From Desulfobacterales bacterium (GTDB taxonomy: Bacteria; Desulfobacterota; Desulfobacteria; Desulfobacterales; CAFBRK01): a stretch of DNA of 64,000 nucleotides. The notes under the pieces are model-generated. The model saw only the letters and a list, made by a program, of their open reading frames with translations. It did no database searches and was not told the DNA's origin. The stretch is from the NCBI GenBank assembly GCA_021737185.1, contig JAIPEL010000001.1, forward strand, positions 1 to 64,000. The letters are read 5' to 3'. Position numbers and translations under genes: made by a program. The number at the start of each line of letters is the position of its first letter. Positions within the stretch are counted from its first letter, which is position 1. Shown here one piece after another: positions 24,558 through 33,140 of this stretch.

Positions 24558-25843
24558 CGTTATTTGGAATCAGCCTTGGCTCCATGCTCCTGTTCGGGTT
24601 TCCATTCATGGTGACTCTCCTGGGCTCCCTGATCCTGTACGTGTATGTCTACATGCCCGATTTTGCCCCGAAGCTGGTCACCACCATGGTCCAGCAGGTG
24701 ATCACCGGGGTGACGCCCCCGGCCCTGGTGTGCGTACCGATGTTCATTCTGTCGGCCAGCATCATCACCGGCGGAGAGTCGGCCGGCCGCCTGATCCGGA
24801 TGATCAAGTCCTTTGTCGGGCACCTGCCCGGAGGGCTTCCGATCACCACCAACGCCAGCTGCACGCTGTTCGGGGCGGTGAGCGGATCGACCCAGGCCAC
24901 CGTGGCGGCCATCGGCGGCACCATGCGCCCGATGCTCCTGGAGGCGGGCTACAAGAGCTCCTTTACCCTGGGGCTGATCGTCAACTCCAGCGACATCGCG
25001 TTTCTGATTCCGCCCAGCATCGGCTTCATCGTCTACGGTGTGGCCACCAGCACCTCCATCGGGATGCTGTTTCTATCCGGCATCTTTCCGGGGCTGTTGA
25101 TCCTTGTGTTGTTTTCCGCCTACTGCTTTGTCTACTCGAAGATCAAGAAGGTCGGGGTGCTGCCCAAGGAGACCTGGGCCGAGCGGATGACCGCGATCAA
25201 AGACGGGCTGCCGGTCATGGGGTTTCCGGTGATCATCGTCGGCGGCATCTACGCCGGGTATTTCAGCCCCACAGAGGCGGCGTCCGCCTCCGTTTTCTAC
25301 GCGCTCTTTCTGGAAACCGTCGTATATCGAAGCCTGACGTTCGAGCGGATCGTCGATTCCTTTTTGCAGACCGGGGTGATCACCGGCGTCGTTTTCATCC
25401 TGGTCGGCGCCGGTCAGGCCTTTTCCTGGATGATTGGCTTCATGCAGATCCCGCAGGAGGTCCTGCCGCCGCTGTTCGGCACCGATCCGTCCATGCTGCG
25501 GGTGATTTTGATCGTCGTGGTGGTCTACTTCGTCGCCTGTATGTTCGTCGATCCGATCGTGGCCATTTTCATCCTGAGCCCGATCTTTCAGCCGTATGTG
25601 GTCAGCGCCGGTGTGGACCCCATCTTGCTGGGAACTCTGGTGACCCTGCAGGCCGCCATCGGTTCGGCCACTCCGCCGTTCGGCTGCGACATCTTCACCG
25701 CTCAGCTCATATTCCGGAGACCCTACCTGGAGGTCATCGGCCATTCGCTGCCGTTTTTGCTGATCCTGATCCTGGCCACGGTGATTCTGGTGGTGTTTCC
25801 GCAGATCGCGCTGTTTTTGCCGAACCTGGCCATGGGCGGATAA
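24554..25843 (+). CDS. TRAP transporter large permease subunit (DctM type)
   Basis: The 429-residue protein has about 12 hydrophobic helices and DctM signatures such as LVCVPMFILSASIITGGES, GAVSGSTQATVAAIGGTM and LIPPSIGFIVYG, ending in LQAAIGSATPPFGCDIF. It forms the ion-driven channel of the TRAP transporter. Its stop codon lies inside a small palindrome (25840-25862). Confidence 0.92.
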   Translation: MTLFGISLGSMLLFGFPFMVTLLGSLILYVYVYMPDFAPKLVTTMVQQVITGVTPPALVCVPMFILSASIITGGESAGRLIRMIKSFVGHLPGGLPITTNASCTLFGAVSGSTQATVAAIGGTMRPMLLEAGYKSSFTLGLIVNSSDIAFLIPPSIGFIVYGVATSTSIGMLFLSGIFPGLLILVLFSAYCFVYSKIKKVGVLPKETWAERMTAIKDGLPVMGFPVIIVGGIYAGYFSPTEAASASVFYALFLETVVYRSLTFERIVDSFLQTGVITGVVFILVGAGQAFSWMIGFMQIPQEVLPPLFGTDPSMLRVILIVVVVYFVACMFVDPIVAIFILSPIFQPYVVSAGVDPILLGTLVTLQAAIGSATPPFGCDIFTAQLIFRRPYLEVIGHSLPFLLILILATVILVVFPQIALFLPNLAMGG

Positions 25844-25862
25844 AATCGCTGCGCAATTTTAT
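25840..25862. repeat. Gene-end palindrome containing the dctM stop
   Basis: ATAAAATCGC, loop TGC, GCAATTTTAT: ten paired positions with one mismatch. The TAA of dctM (25841-25843) is part of the left arm. Member of the AAATCGC/GCGATTT family. Confidence 0.65.
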
Positions 25863-25944
25863 GAGAGAAGCCGAAAGCGGGGAAAGCAGGCAAAATGGAG
25901 AGGACAACCCATCTGCGGTCAACATGTCCCGACACGGAGGCGGC

Positions 25945-26943
25945 ATGACCTCTTTGCCGACGCTTTTCGACGTATACCGCGCCCAGCGCACGATCCGTTC
26001 CCTGATCGTCAACACCCCGCTGATTTCCTCGCCCGATCTGGCCGAATCGACCGGTGCGCGGTCGGTTCACCTGAAGCTGGAGTGCCTGCAGAACACCGGC
26101 GCATTCAAGGTCCGCGGCGCCGCCAACAAAATCCTGAACCTGACCGAAGAAGAAAAGAAAAAAGGGGTGATCACCTTTTCCACCGGAAACCACGGCCGGG
26201 CCGTGGCCTATGTGGCTGGAAAAACCGAGATCCGGGCCGTGGTCTGTCTTTCGGAGCATGTCGCCGACTACCGGGCCGAAGCGATCCGGAAGCTGGGGGC
26301 CGAAGTCTCCATCAAGGGCAAATCCCAGGACGAGGCCGAGGAAAACTACCGCCGCCTCATGGCGGAAAGGGATCTCGTGCCGGTGGTCCCCTTCGACGAT
26401 CCGATGATTATTGCCGGTCAGGGGACCATCGCCCTGGAGATTCTTTCCGAAATTCCAGACGTCGATATTTTGATGATCCAGCTTTCCGGCGGCGGACTGC
26501 TTGCCGGCATCGCCATGGCCGCCAAGTCGATCAACCCGGGGATCCATGTCGTGGGTCTTTCGCTGACCCAGTCTCCAGCCATGATCGAAAGCCTGAAGGC
26601 CGGCAGGCCGGTGCCGGTAAAAGAAAAGGACTCGATCGCCGACTCGCTTTTGGGCGGCATCGGCGCCGACAACCGCTACACCCTTGCCCTGGTGGACCGA
26701 TTTGTGGACGAGCATCTGAAAATCGGGGAAGAGGAGATCAAAGACGCCATGTTCACCGTCTTTTTGCGCCACCGTCTGGTGGTCGAAGGCGCCGCTGCCG
26801 TCGGCGTTGCCGCGCTGGAGAAACGGATGATGGATGTTTCCGGGAAAAAAGTCGTGGCCCTGCTTTCGGGCAGCAGCATCGACCCGGGGCAATATGTCCG
26901 AATCCTTGAAAGGCGGCTGGGTGCCCGGCGGGGCCGCAACTGA
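25945..26943 (+). CDS. PLP-dependent dehydratase, EutB/threonine dehydratase-like
   Basis: The 332-residue protein is a fold-type II PLP enzyme: the PLP Lys55 lies in LQNTGAFKVRGA, followed by FSTGNHGRAVAYV and the phosphate loop LSGGGLLAGIAMAAKS. Length and lack of an ACT domain match catabolic serine/threonine dehydratases and EutB, the (hydroxy)ectoine utilisation dehydratase. The expected reaction is water and ammonia elimination from a 3-hydroxy amino acid, giving an enamine/imine that RidA, encoded later, would hydrolyse. The ATG at 25945 with GGAGG is preferred over the ATG at 25924. Confidence 0.83.
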   Translation: MTSLPTLFDVYRAQRTIRSLIVNTPLISSPDLAESTGARSVHLKLECLQNTGAFKVRGAANKILNLTEEEKKKGVITFSTGNHGRAVAYVAGKTEIRAVVCLSEHVADYRAEAIRKLGAEVSIKGKSQDEAEENYRRLMAERDLVPVVPFDDPMIIAGQGTIALEILSEIPDVDILMIQLSGGGLLAGIAMAAKSINPGIHVVGLSLTQSPAMIESLKAGRPVPVKEKDSIADSLLGGIGADNRYTLALVDRFVDEHLKIGEEEIKDAMFTVFLRHRLVVEGAAAVGVAALEKRMMDVSGKKVVALLSGSSIDPGQYVRILERRLGARRGRN

Positions 26944-27011
26944 ATCTTCGCAGGTCCTTGTTGTGCCCCGGCCGAATCTTTCTGGCTGATCGACGCTAAA
27001 GGAGAAAACCC

Positions 27012-28043
27012 ATGAAGTGCAGCGGAAAGTTGCTTGCATTGCCGATCGTGCTGGTGCTGTTGATCGGATTTCCCATCGAAGCCGGGGCCGTCAAATACCT
27101 GTGGCAGATCGCGCTCGAAGAAATCGAAGGCAGCATGCAGCACGAATATGCCAAAAAATTCGTCGAAACGATCGAACGAAAATCGAAGCGCCAGATCCGC
27201 TGCAATATCCATTTTTACGGTGAGTTGGGCACTTCAGACGAAATCACCCGGCTGCTGCAGGAAGGCGATGTCCAGTTCGCCTTCCAGTCGCCGGGCCACC
27301 TGGGGTCCACCATTGCCGAGGTGCAGGTCTTTTCCATCCACTACCTGTTTCCGACCGACTCTGCGCTGCTGGAAAAGATTCTCAGCAAAGGGCCGAATAC
27401 CTATAAGACGCTGGGTAAATACTACAGGAAACACCGGTTGGAGCTTCTTTCCATCATCCAGGAAGGCTGGCAGATCTGGACGGCGAACAAGCCTTTACGG
27501 AAACCCGCCGATTTTGCCGGGGTGAACTTCCGGGTGATGTCGTCGCCGTTTCTGATCACCGCCTACCGGAGGTACGGCGCCTACGTGACCACCGTTCCCT
27601 ACAGCCAGATCTACATGGACCTGGAAATGGGGAAGCTCGACGCACAATGCCAGCCTTTTTTCGCGATCCAGGAGATGAAGTTCTACGAAGTCCAGGACTA
27701 CATGATCAAGGCCAACCAGCTTCCGTTCATCGCCACCTTTGTCGCCAATCACGCCTTTATCGAAAAACTGCCCCAGGAGATCCGGGCCGTCATCCACGAG
27801 GCCGTGGAGGAGGCCAACGAGTTCATCTTCGATTTCGAGCCGGAGCTGAACCAGAAGCGGTTCGACATGATCATGGAAGCCAAGCCGTCCATGAAGTACA
27901 TCGAGCTGACCGAAGAAGAAATCGCGGCGTTTCAAGAAAAAGCCAAACCCCTGCGACAGAAATTTCTTCAGATGGGCGGAGAAGGGGCCCGGGAGGTGCT
28001 GGAGGCGGTGTTGAAGGACAAGGAGTGGGCGGAGAGCAATTAG
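27012..28043 (+). CDS. TRAP transporter substrate-binding protein (DctP type), copy 2
   Basis: The 343-residue paralogue of the binding protein at 22728 has its own signal peptide (LLALPIVLVLLIGFPIEAGA). It keeps the fold signatures: VNFRVMSSPF with the Arg, then YSQIYMDLEMGKLDAQCQPF and MKFYEVQDYM. No second permease pair follows, so it probably shares DctQM from this cluster, widening or shifting substrate range. It lies next to the second DoeA-like hydrolase, as copy 1 lies near the first. Confidence 0.87.
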   Translation: MKCSGKLLALPIVLVLLIGFPIEAGAVKYLWQIALEEIEGSMQHEYAKKFVETIERKSKRQIRCNIHFYGELGTSDEITRLLQEGDVQFAFQSPGHLGSTIAEVQVFSIHYLFPTDSALLEKILSKGPNTYKTLGKYYRKHRLELLSIIQEGWQIWTANKPLRKPADFAGVNFRVMSSPFLITAYRRYGAYVTTVPYSQIYMDLEMGKLDAQCQPFFAIQEMKFYEVQDYMIKANQLPFIATFVANHAFIEKLPQEIRAVIHEAVEEANEFIFDFEPELNQKRFDMIMEAKPSMKYIELTEEEIAAFQEKAKPLRQKFLQMGGEGAREVLEAVLKDKEWAESN

Positions 28044-28168
28044 CATCCGTTGCCGTATTCGGGATTGCGAGACCGGGCATGTTGAACTGCTGTTGCAGAT
28101 GAAAAATTCGAAATACGAAATTCGGATTTTCGGGAAGTATCGTCTCAAACACGGGTTGGGATGAATAG

Positions 28169-29350
28169 ATGAAAAATCGAGGCATTTTTTCACAAGAAGA
28201 ATACCGTAGCCGGATCCGCAAGACAAAAGAGCAGATGGACCGGCAGGGGATCGAGCTGCTTTTGGTGAGCGATCCGGCCAACATGAACTACCTGACCGGG
28301 TACGACGGCTGGTCCTTTTACGTGCATCAGGGGGTGGTCGTCTCCCTGGATGCGGATCGGCCCCTCTGGTTCGGGCGGCAGCAGGATTCAAACGGCGCGA
28401 GGCTGACCACCTGGCTCACGGATGAAGACATCTTCGGATATCCGGACGAATACGTCCAATCGCGCTACACCCACACCATGCGCTGGGCTTCGGACCTGCT
28501 CCGGCAAAAGGGGTGGGACGCAAAGCGCTTTGCCGTGGAGATGGACGGATACTGGTTCAGCGCCCGGATGTACCTCACCCTGGCCGAGGAGCTTTCCCAT
28601 GCGCGGTTGATGGACGGCACCAACCTCGTCAACTGGGTCCGGGCGGTCAAGTCCCCGGCGGAGATCGCCGTCATGCGCGAAGCGGCGCGGATCTGTGAAA
28701 AGGTGATGAACACGGCCGTAGACGGCATATCGGTGGGCACACCGGAAAAAGAGGTGGCCGCCCGGGTCTGCGCCGCCCAGATTGCCGGCACCGCGGAGTT
28801 CGGAGGTTCGTCGCCGGCCATTTTTCCGATCATGCCCTCAGCTGAAAGAACATCGACCGCTCACCTGACCTTCGATCCGGAACGGCGGTATCAACAAAAC
28901 GACGTGGTGCTGCTGGAGCTTTGCGGGGCGCGTCACCGCTACCACGCGCCGCTATCCAGAACGGTCTACCTGGGAGAGCCGCCGGCGGATTTTCGAAGCA
29001 CCGCAGAAGGGGTGGTCCGGGGATTGAAGCAAACCCTGCGGCGTATCGGCCCGGGGGTGACCGCCGAAGAAGTCGAGAGGCACTGGCGCGAGGCGATCGC
29101 AAAGAGCGGGGTCGTCAAGCCCTCCCGGGTCGGCTACTCCTACGGCCTGAACTACGTGCCCGACTGGGGTGAGCATACCATCAGCCTCCGGCCCGGCGAC
29201 CAGACGGTTCTTGCGCCGGGAATGACCCTGCATTTCATGCCCGGGATCTGGCTGGATACATACGGGTTCGAGTGCAGCGAACCGGTGCTGGTCACCGAAG
29301 ACGGGTGCGAAAAGTTCATCGAATTTCCCCAGCAGCTCTTTCTGAAGTAA
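28169..29350 (+). CDS. Ectoine hydrolase-like (DoeA/EutD) M24-fold hydrolase, copy 2
   Basis: The 393-residue protein is clearly homologous to the one at 19392, with the same SDPANMNYLTGYDGWSFYV block, GYPDEYVQSRYTHTM, HRYHAPLSRTVYLG and VPDWGEHTISLRPGD. It differs at the active-site Cys-Pro/Ala-Pro position (YHCP in copy 1, YHAP here) and at the C-terminus (PQQLFLK). Two divergent copies in one cluster suggest two related substrates or two ring-opening steps. Its stop lies in a palindrome. Confidence 0.8.
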   Translation: MKNRGIFSQEEYRSRIRKTKEQMDRQGIELLLVSDPANMNYLTGYDGWSFYVHQGVVVSLDADRPLWFGRQQDSNGARLTTWLTDEDIFGYPDEYVQSRYTHTMRWASDLLRQKGWDAKRFAVEMDGYWFSARMYLTLAEELSHARLMDGTNLVNWVRAVKSPAEIAVMREAARICEKVMNTAVDGISVGTPEKEVAARVCAAQIAGTAEFGGSSPAIFPIMPSAERTSTAHLTFDPERRYQQNDVVLLELCGARHRYHAPLSRTVYLGEPPADFRSTAEGVVRGLKQTLRRIGPGVTAEEVERHWREAIAKSGVVKPSRVGYSYGLNYVPDWGEHTISLRPGDQTVLAPGMTLHFMPGIWLDTYGFECSEPVLVTEDGCEKFIEFPQQLFLK

Positions 29351-29375
29351 TCAAACCGCTGGCGCGATTTGATTA
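29348..29375. repeat. Gene-end palindrome containing the stop of the second DoeA-like gene
   Basis: TAATCAAACCGC, loop TGGC, GCGATTTGATTA: twelve paired positions with one mismatch. The left arm begins with the gene's own TAA. It separates the hydrolase from ridA. Confidence 0.7.
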
Positions 29376-29493
29376 CAGTTTTGCTGCGCGAAATATCAAA
29401 AAAGAGAGAATAAAAGCAATTCCCGCTTCTTACGGTGAAAAACACCGACGAAAACAGCCTCGAGCTCAAATATCCAAGTAGGAGGAAACCGAA

Positions 29494-29874
29494 ATGGAAA
29501 AGGAAGTAATCTACACCGACAAGGCGCCGGAGCCGGGGCCATATTCTCAGGCCATCCGCCTGGGCAACCTGATCTTCGTCTCCGGCCAGACCGCCGAAGA
29601 TCCCGGGACCAACAAGCCGGTCCACGGCACCGTGGCCGAACAGACCCGGCTCATTCTTTCCAATATCGACGCCATTCTCGAGGCGGCCGGATCGGGCCTC
29701 GACAGGGTCGTGCGGGCCGACGTCTACATCTCCTCGATGTCGATCAAATCGGAAATGAATGCCGCCTACCTGGAATTTTTTCCCGAAAACCCCCCGGCGC
29801 GAAACTGCGTGGCCGTGGCCGGCATAGACGACGGCCTGGATGTGGAAATCGAGGTGATCGCCGCCGGAGACTGA
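29494..29874 (+). CDS. ridA: RidA family enamine/imine deaminase
   Basis: The 126-residue protein is a typical RidA/YjgF subunit (trimer in known members): GPYSQAIRLGNLIFVSGQ, the conserved Arg in PARNCVAVAG and an acidic C-terminal strand VEIEVIAAGD. RidA speeds hydrolysis of reactive 2-aminoacrylate or related imines made by PLP dehydratases. Being last in the cluster with a EutB-like dehydratase fits that role. AGGAGG precedes the ATG. Confidence 0.92.
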   Translation: MEKEVIYTDKAPEPGPYSQAIRLGNLIFVSGQTAEDPGTNKPVHGTVAEQTRLILSNIDAILEAAGSGLDRVVRADVYISSMSIKSEMNAAYLEFFPENPPARNCVAVAGIDDGLDVEIEVIAAGD

Positions 29875-29950
29875 GGACAGCCTTGCCGCTGGCAGGGCCA
29901 ATTCAAGATTCCAAGTTCAAGGTTCAAGATTCCCCCGAGGTTGATTTCCG

Positions 29951-30499
29951 TCAGTGTTTCAGGGTTTCCTGCACCGCCTCTTCCATGGCGAATCGCATCA
30001 GGGCGATCTCCGTGATTTCGGCATCCAGGGCCATCACCCTTACCTCCCCCTTTGTTTTGGCGAGGAGGCGCCGCTGGGTGGCGCAAAGATACTGGGAGCA
30101 GGCCCAGGGGCGCAGCAGCCGGGGCAGGCGGCATCCGTGCGCAGAGAGATAACGGCAGGGGGTTTTGCTTTCCCGCCATACGGGGCCAGGGGGGATCGGC
30201 GCGGCGATGAGGTGAAAAAAAAGAAGATCTCTAAAGTCGAACCAGACCCGGGTGACGATGCAGCACGGCTCCGGGCACCAGGGGCAGGTGGCCCGGCAAA
30301 GCTCGTCCATGAGGGGGAAGAGCGCTTCGAGCCGCGTCTGGATCGATCCGGCGATGTCCGTTGCGCCCCCGAGCGCAGGGCGCAGGGTTTCCAGCCAGGC
30401 AAGGAGCGTCCGGTTCGTCGAAATCCAACGCCTGTCGACTTCCAGCAGCCGTTCTGCGGCAGAAGGGCCGGTGTCTGCACATCCGGGTGCCGCCGCCAT
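29951..30499 (-). CDS. Cys-rich protein, possible YkgJ-type metal-cluster protein
   Basis: The 182-residue product has a helical N-terminal half and a Cys-rich C-terminal half: CPWCPEPCC near 90-98, PCRYLSAHGC and WACSQYLC. The spacing resembles the zinc/iron-sulfur YkgJ (CxxCxxxCC) proteins, but the match is loose. No signal peptide. GGGAGG lies just before the ATG at 30499. The next gene upstream on the same strand is a GAF protein 53 bases away, so they may be co-transcribed. Confidence 0.65.
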   Translation of the reverse strand: MAAAPGCADTGPSAAERLLEVDRRWISTNRTLLAWLETLRPALGGATDIAGSIQTRLEALFPLMDELCRATCPWCPEPCCIVTRVWFDFRDLLFFHLIAAPIPPGPVWRESKTPCRYLSAHGCRLPRLLRPWACSQYLCATQRRLLAKTKGEVRVMALDAEITEIALMRFAMEEAVQETLKH

Positions 30500-30552
30500 T
30501 TGCCACCTCCCCGGCCTGAATCCCAAGGCTCTTTCCGGAATCCGGCAGGACG

Positions 30553-31104
30553 CTACATCTCCCGGGCTTCCTGCATTGTGGTCAAGACCTCGATATACTC
30601 TCGCTGTCCCTGGTAGAGACGGCCCATCTCCAGAAGGGTGCCGGCGATCTGGGCCAAGGCCTGGACGAAGTTGACCTCGTCCAGGGTAAATTCCCATTGT
30701 TCCGAGGTGTAGACCCGGATGGCACCGATGGCCTCTTCGCCGATCATGATCGGCACCGAGAGGATAGAAGCGATGCCCTCGTTCTGGGCGGCTTCCGGGT
30801 ACTGAATCCTCGGGTCGTCCGTTACGTCTGAAATGGCCACCGGCCCCTCTTTGAGCGATGCGGCAATGGATCTCATGGCGCTGACCGGCCCTTTGTTCAG
30901 GTAGTCATCGCTGAGGCCGGCCGAGGCGGCGATCTCCAGTTCCTTGGAGCTCGGGTCGATGAGAAAGAGCGCACATCCCTTTACACCCAACGCCTCTTTG
31001 ATGCTCTGCACCGTCATGTGGATGATCTGCTCCGGATCCCTCGAGCCGGACATGGCCTTAGAGATCCGCACCAGCGTTTCGTAGTTGAACCTCATGTCTC
31101 TCAT
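30553..31104 (-). CDS. Stand-alone GAF-domain protein
   Basis: The 183-residue protein is essentially one GAF domain: a dimerising N-terminal helix (FNYETLVRISKAMSGSRD), then ALGVKGCALFLIDP, EGIASILSVPIMIGEEAIGA and a final helix. No kinase or HTH output is attached. It may bind a small ligand or a metal centre and signal through a partner, perhaps the Cys-rich protein downstream. The ATG at 31104 has GGGAGG upstream. Confidence 0.82.
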   Translation of the reverse strand: MRDMRFNYETLVRISKAMSGSRDPEQIIHMTVQSIKEALGVKGCALFLIDPSSKELEIAASAGLSDDYLNKGPVSAMRSIAASLKEGPVAISDVTDDPRIQYPEAAQNEGIASILSVPIMIGEEAIGAIRVYTSEQWEFTLDEVNFVQALAQIAGTLLEMGRLYQGQREYIEVLTTMQEAREM

Positions 31105-31512
31105 GGCGCCTCCCTTCGGGAAAGGGCGGCCCTGCCGCAGGGCAAGGACGTCGATCGGTTGCTCCAACGTCGGTGCGCTACCCACGGCAGTCGCCGCGGT
31201 TGAAGGTGCGAAATCGCTTTTGAGGAGCACAGGTCGAAAAATCACTGTCGGCTGTGGACGGGGTTCCGATGCCGGTGGCGCGGTTCTGGCAAGAACGGTT
31301 TGTCGATGAAAACCGGCTGAACAGAGAAAGGGTTTCTACAGAGCCCGTGGATAGGAAATGAATAGTGAATTCAGTAGGATGTCGAATTGAAAGTCATTAT
31401 GCACCAACGCTGCTTGCTTGTCAACGGAAACGGGCCACAATTGTTCGAGGACCGGGACGTCATGATCTGGGGGAGTCCATTTCCGGAATCGAATCAAAGC
31501 GGTGCGATTGTA
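31105..31512. other. Non-coding gap between GAF and cNMP-binding genes
   Basis: About 400 bases. No supported frame on either strand, and no clear hairpin or terminator. It probably carries the promoter of the GAF gene. Confidence 0.5.
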
Positions 31513-32004
31513 TCACCAGAACTTCAGGCCGGCTTTTCCCTTGATTTTGATCAGTTCATTGGTGGTTTCCTTCAAACGGAGGACGAGGATCTCGGAAAAA
31601 ATCCGATAAAGGACGTACCCCATCAACACCTTGTCCTCCTTGTGGAAGCTTTCGATTCTGGAAAAATCGGTGGACAGGCAGATGGTGCTGCCGACCGCAT
31701 GGGCCGATGCCGACCGCGGGGCCACGGCGATGACGCCCATTTCTCCGAAGATGTCGCCCCGGCGCCTCAGGACCGTGATTTCCTGGTCTCCCTTGGTGAT
31801 TCGGACCGTCCCCTGGACGAGAAAATAGAGCCAGGTGTCGGCGCTGCCCTCCTTGAGGATGCATTCGCCGTCTTGGTACATCTTCAGCTTGCTGATCTTG
31901 ACGAGGCTGTTGATTTCATTCTGGTCGAACGGTTCAAAGACCGGCACCGACTTCAAAAACTCCATGAGCCGCTTGTTTTCCTGCAGGTAGGTCGTCTCTT
32001 TCAT
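31513..32004 (-). CDS. Cyclic-nucleotide-binding domain protein without DNA-binding domain
   Basis: The 163-residue product is a CRP-type beta-roll: FLKSVPVFEPFDQNEINSLV, GSADTWLYFLVQGTVRI and the phosphate-binding-cassette region RGDIFGEMGVIAVAPRSASA. It ends in a long helix (residues ~130-160) with no helix-turn-helix, so it is a sensor or partner domain, not a regulator by itself. The cassette keeps Gly-Glu and Arg-Ser-Ala, suggesting real nucleotide binding. AAAAGGAAC lies before the ATG. Confidence 0.82.
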   Translation of the reverse strand: MKETTYLQENKRLMEFLKSVPVFEPFDQNEINSLVKISKLKMYQDGECILKEGSADTWLYFLVQGTVRITKGDQEITVLRRRGDIFGEMGVIAVAPRSASAHAVGSTICLSTDFSRIESFHKEDKVLMGYVLYRIFSEILVLRLKETTNELIKIKGKAGLKFW

Positions 32005-32079
32005 GACAGGTTCCTTTTGAAAAGAGAGAAGTTCAACTTGATGATTCCCTGTTGCTCGCAATAGGGATACCACATCATT

Positions 32080-32102
32080 CCCTCTCCCCTGGCGGGAGAG
32101 GG
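32080..32102. repeat. REP-like hairpin CCCTCTCCC/GGGAGAGGG
   Basis: CCCTCTCCC, five-base loop, GGGAGAGGG followed by TCAGGGTGAGGGGG. This is a familiar proteobacterial intergenic repeat. A second short inverted word (CCCTGC...GCAGGG) lies at about 32140-32160. Confidence 0.7.
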
Positions 32103-32400
32103 TCAGGGTGAGGGGGTAAAACCAGATCCCGCTTTGATACCCTGCAGCTTGCAGCAGGGAGAGTCATTAGGGCGTTTCAACCGGGCGCAGTATTTGAGGA
32201 AACCGATTCTACCCCGTGGCGGATGCATTGTCAAAAACACGGAGACAAAAATGGCTCCGACGGCCGTGGCTTTGACAATCCGGCGACAATAAAGGATAAT
32301 ACCGCTGCCTTCTCGACGGTATTCAGGTTTCGCCTGCCGCGGAACGCGACAGGAGAGAGCCCGAGCAAATCCCGGCTCTATTGCGCATAGGCATGAAAAA

Positions 32401-32704
32401 TTTACTAATGGGTACTTTACGCACCAGACATCAGCACCGGTAAGGAGGAGGCCAAAAGATTTTTTTTGCGAGCTGCAGACCGAGGCTGAATCGCCATCGC
32501 GACGGCACTAAATCCACACCAGCAGTTCATAGGCAGGCCGACAACCGCAGTGGGTGCAGCGTAGCAACGAGTCGTGCCTATTCTGAAATGATTGAAGCGG
32601 ACAGACTCCGGTAAGGCACCGGAGGGTTCAGCTCGCAAAAAAAATCTTTTGGCCTCCTCCTCGGCACCAACTCGTGTCGGGTGTGTAGGTTACTCGTTAG
32701 TAAC
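32401..32704. mobile_element. ~300-nt inverted-repeat element (MITE-like)
   Basis: Arms 32401-32475 and 32629-32704 are inverted copies. The inner 32 bases (32444-32475 and 32629-32660) are perfectly complementary and include GGCCAAAAGATTTTTTTTGC. The outer ~40 bases have diverged. The 150-base centre has no supported gene; a minus-strand frame through it looks spurious. No transposase is present, and no target duplication was recognised. It resembles a non-autonomous element or a structured RNA. Confidence 0.65.
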
Positions 32705-32745
32705 GGCTCCGGGAGTGAAAAATGGGCGAACCGCACGAGGGAAAC

Positions 32746-33012
32746 ATGGAGCTGACTAACGGCTTTTCCGCGGTGCACCACTGGCTTCAGCTAAACGGGC
32801 AGGTCGAGTTGAGCACTCAGCGGGGGCTGCGCTTCTCCGCCAAAGCCACCGAGACCTTCCGGGGACTGCGAAAAGGAGAAAAGGTGATCCGCTTCTACCT
32901 GGGCACCCGGGAGCTGGCCCGCGCATATGACTGCTGCTGGGGCCACCTGACCAACTGCAGCGGGGGTTCCATCGCCGGCTACGTAAAGCCTCTGGATCAT
33001 GTGGTGATCTAA
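32746..33012 (+). CDS. Small orphan protein, cassette-like
   Basis: The 88-residue product (start MELTNGFSAV) has beta-rich, basic character and a distinctive C-terminal motif with CCWGHLTNCSGGSIAGY, preceded by RGLRKGEKVIRFYLGTRELA. I have an impression of similar short proteins in mobile-cassette contexts, but cannot name a family. It lies directly after the inverted-repeat element and is convergent with nuoN, unrelated to its neighbours. An upstream ATG at 32722 is possible. There is no obvious attC site. Confidence 0.5.
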   Translation: MELTNGFSAVHHWLQLNGQVELSTQRGLRFSAKATETFRGLRKGEKVIRFYLGTRELARAYDCCWGHLTNCSGGSIAGYVKPLDHVVI

Positions 33013-33140
33013 CGACAGCCGTTGAGCTGCTGAGCGGCTAAGCTTGGCGGCTCGCCCCGCGCGCCGCAGGCCCGTTCGGTTCCGGGCAGATGGAAGGGTC
33101 TTTGTGCCCTGAAGTGGCAGATGCGCTTTGCGACGGGAGA

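Noticed and set aside
24529-26943. A long frame running through dctM and into the PLP dehydratase, suggesting a fusion protein
   Set aside because: The first half is an out-of-frame reading of dctM. The dehydratase has its own ATG with GGAGG at 25945, and dctM is complete in the other frame.
32417-32638. A 73-codon minus-strand frame inside the inverted-repeat element
   Set aside because: It runs through the repeat arm, has no ribosome site, and its C-terminal part is simply encoded by the arm sequence.
32600-33060. An integron attC site around the small orphan gene
   Set aside because: GTTRRRY-type and RYYYAAC-type core sites could not be paired convincingly, and no integrase is present in the window.
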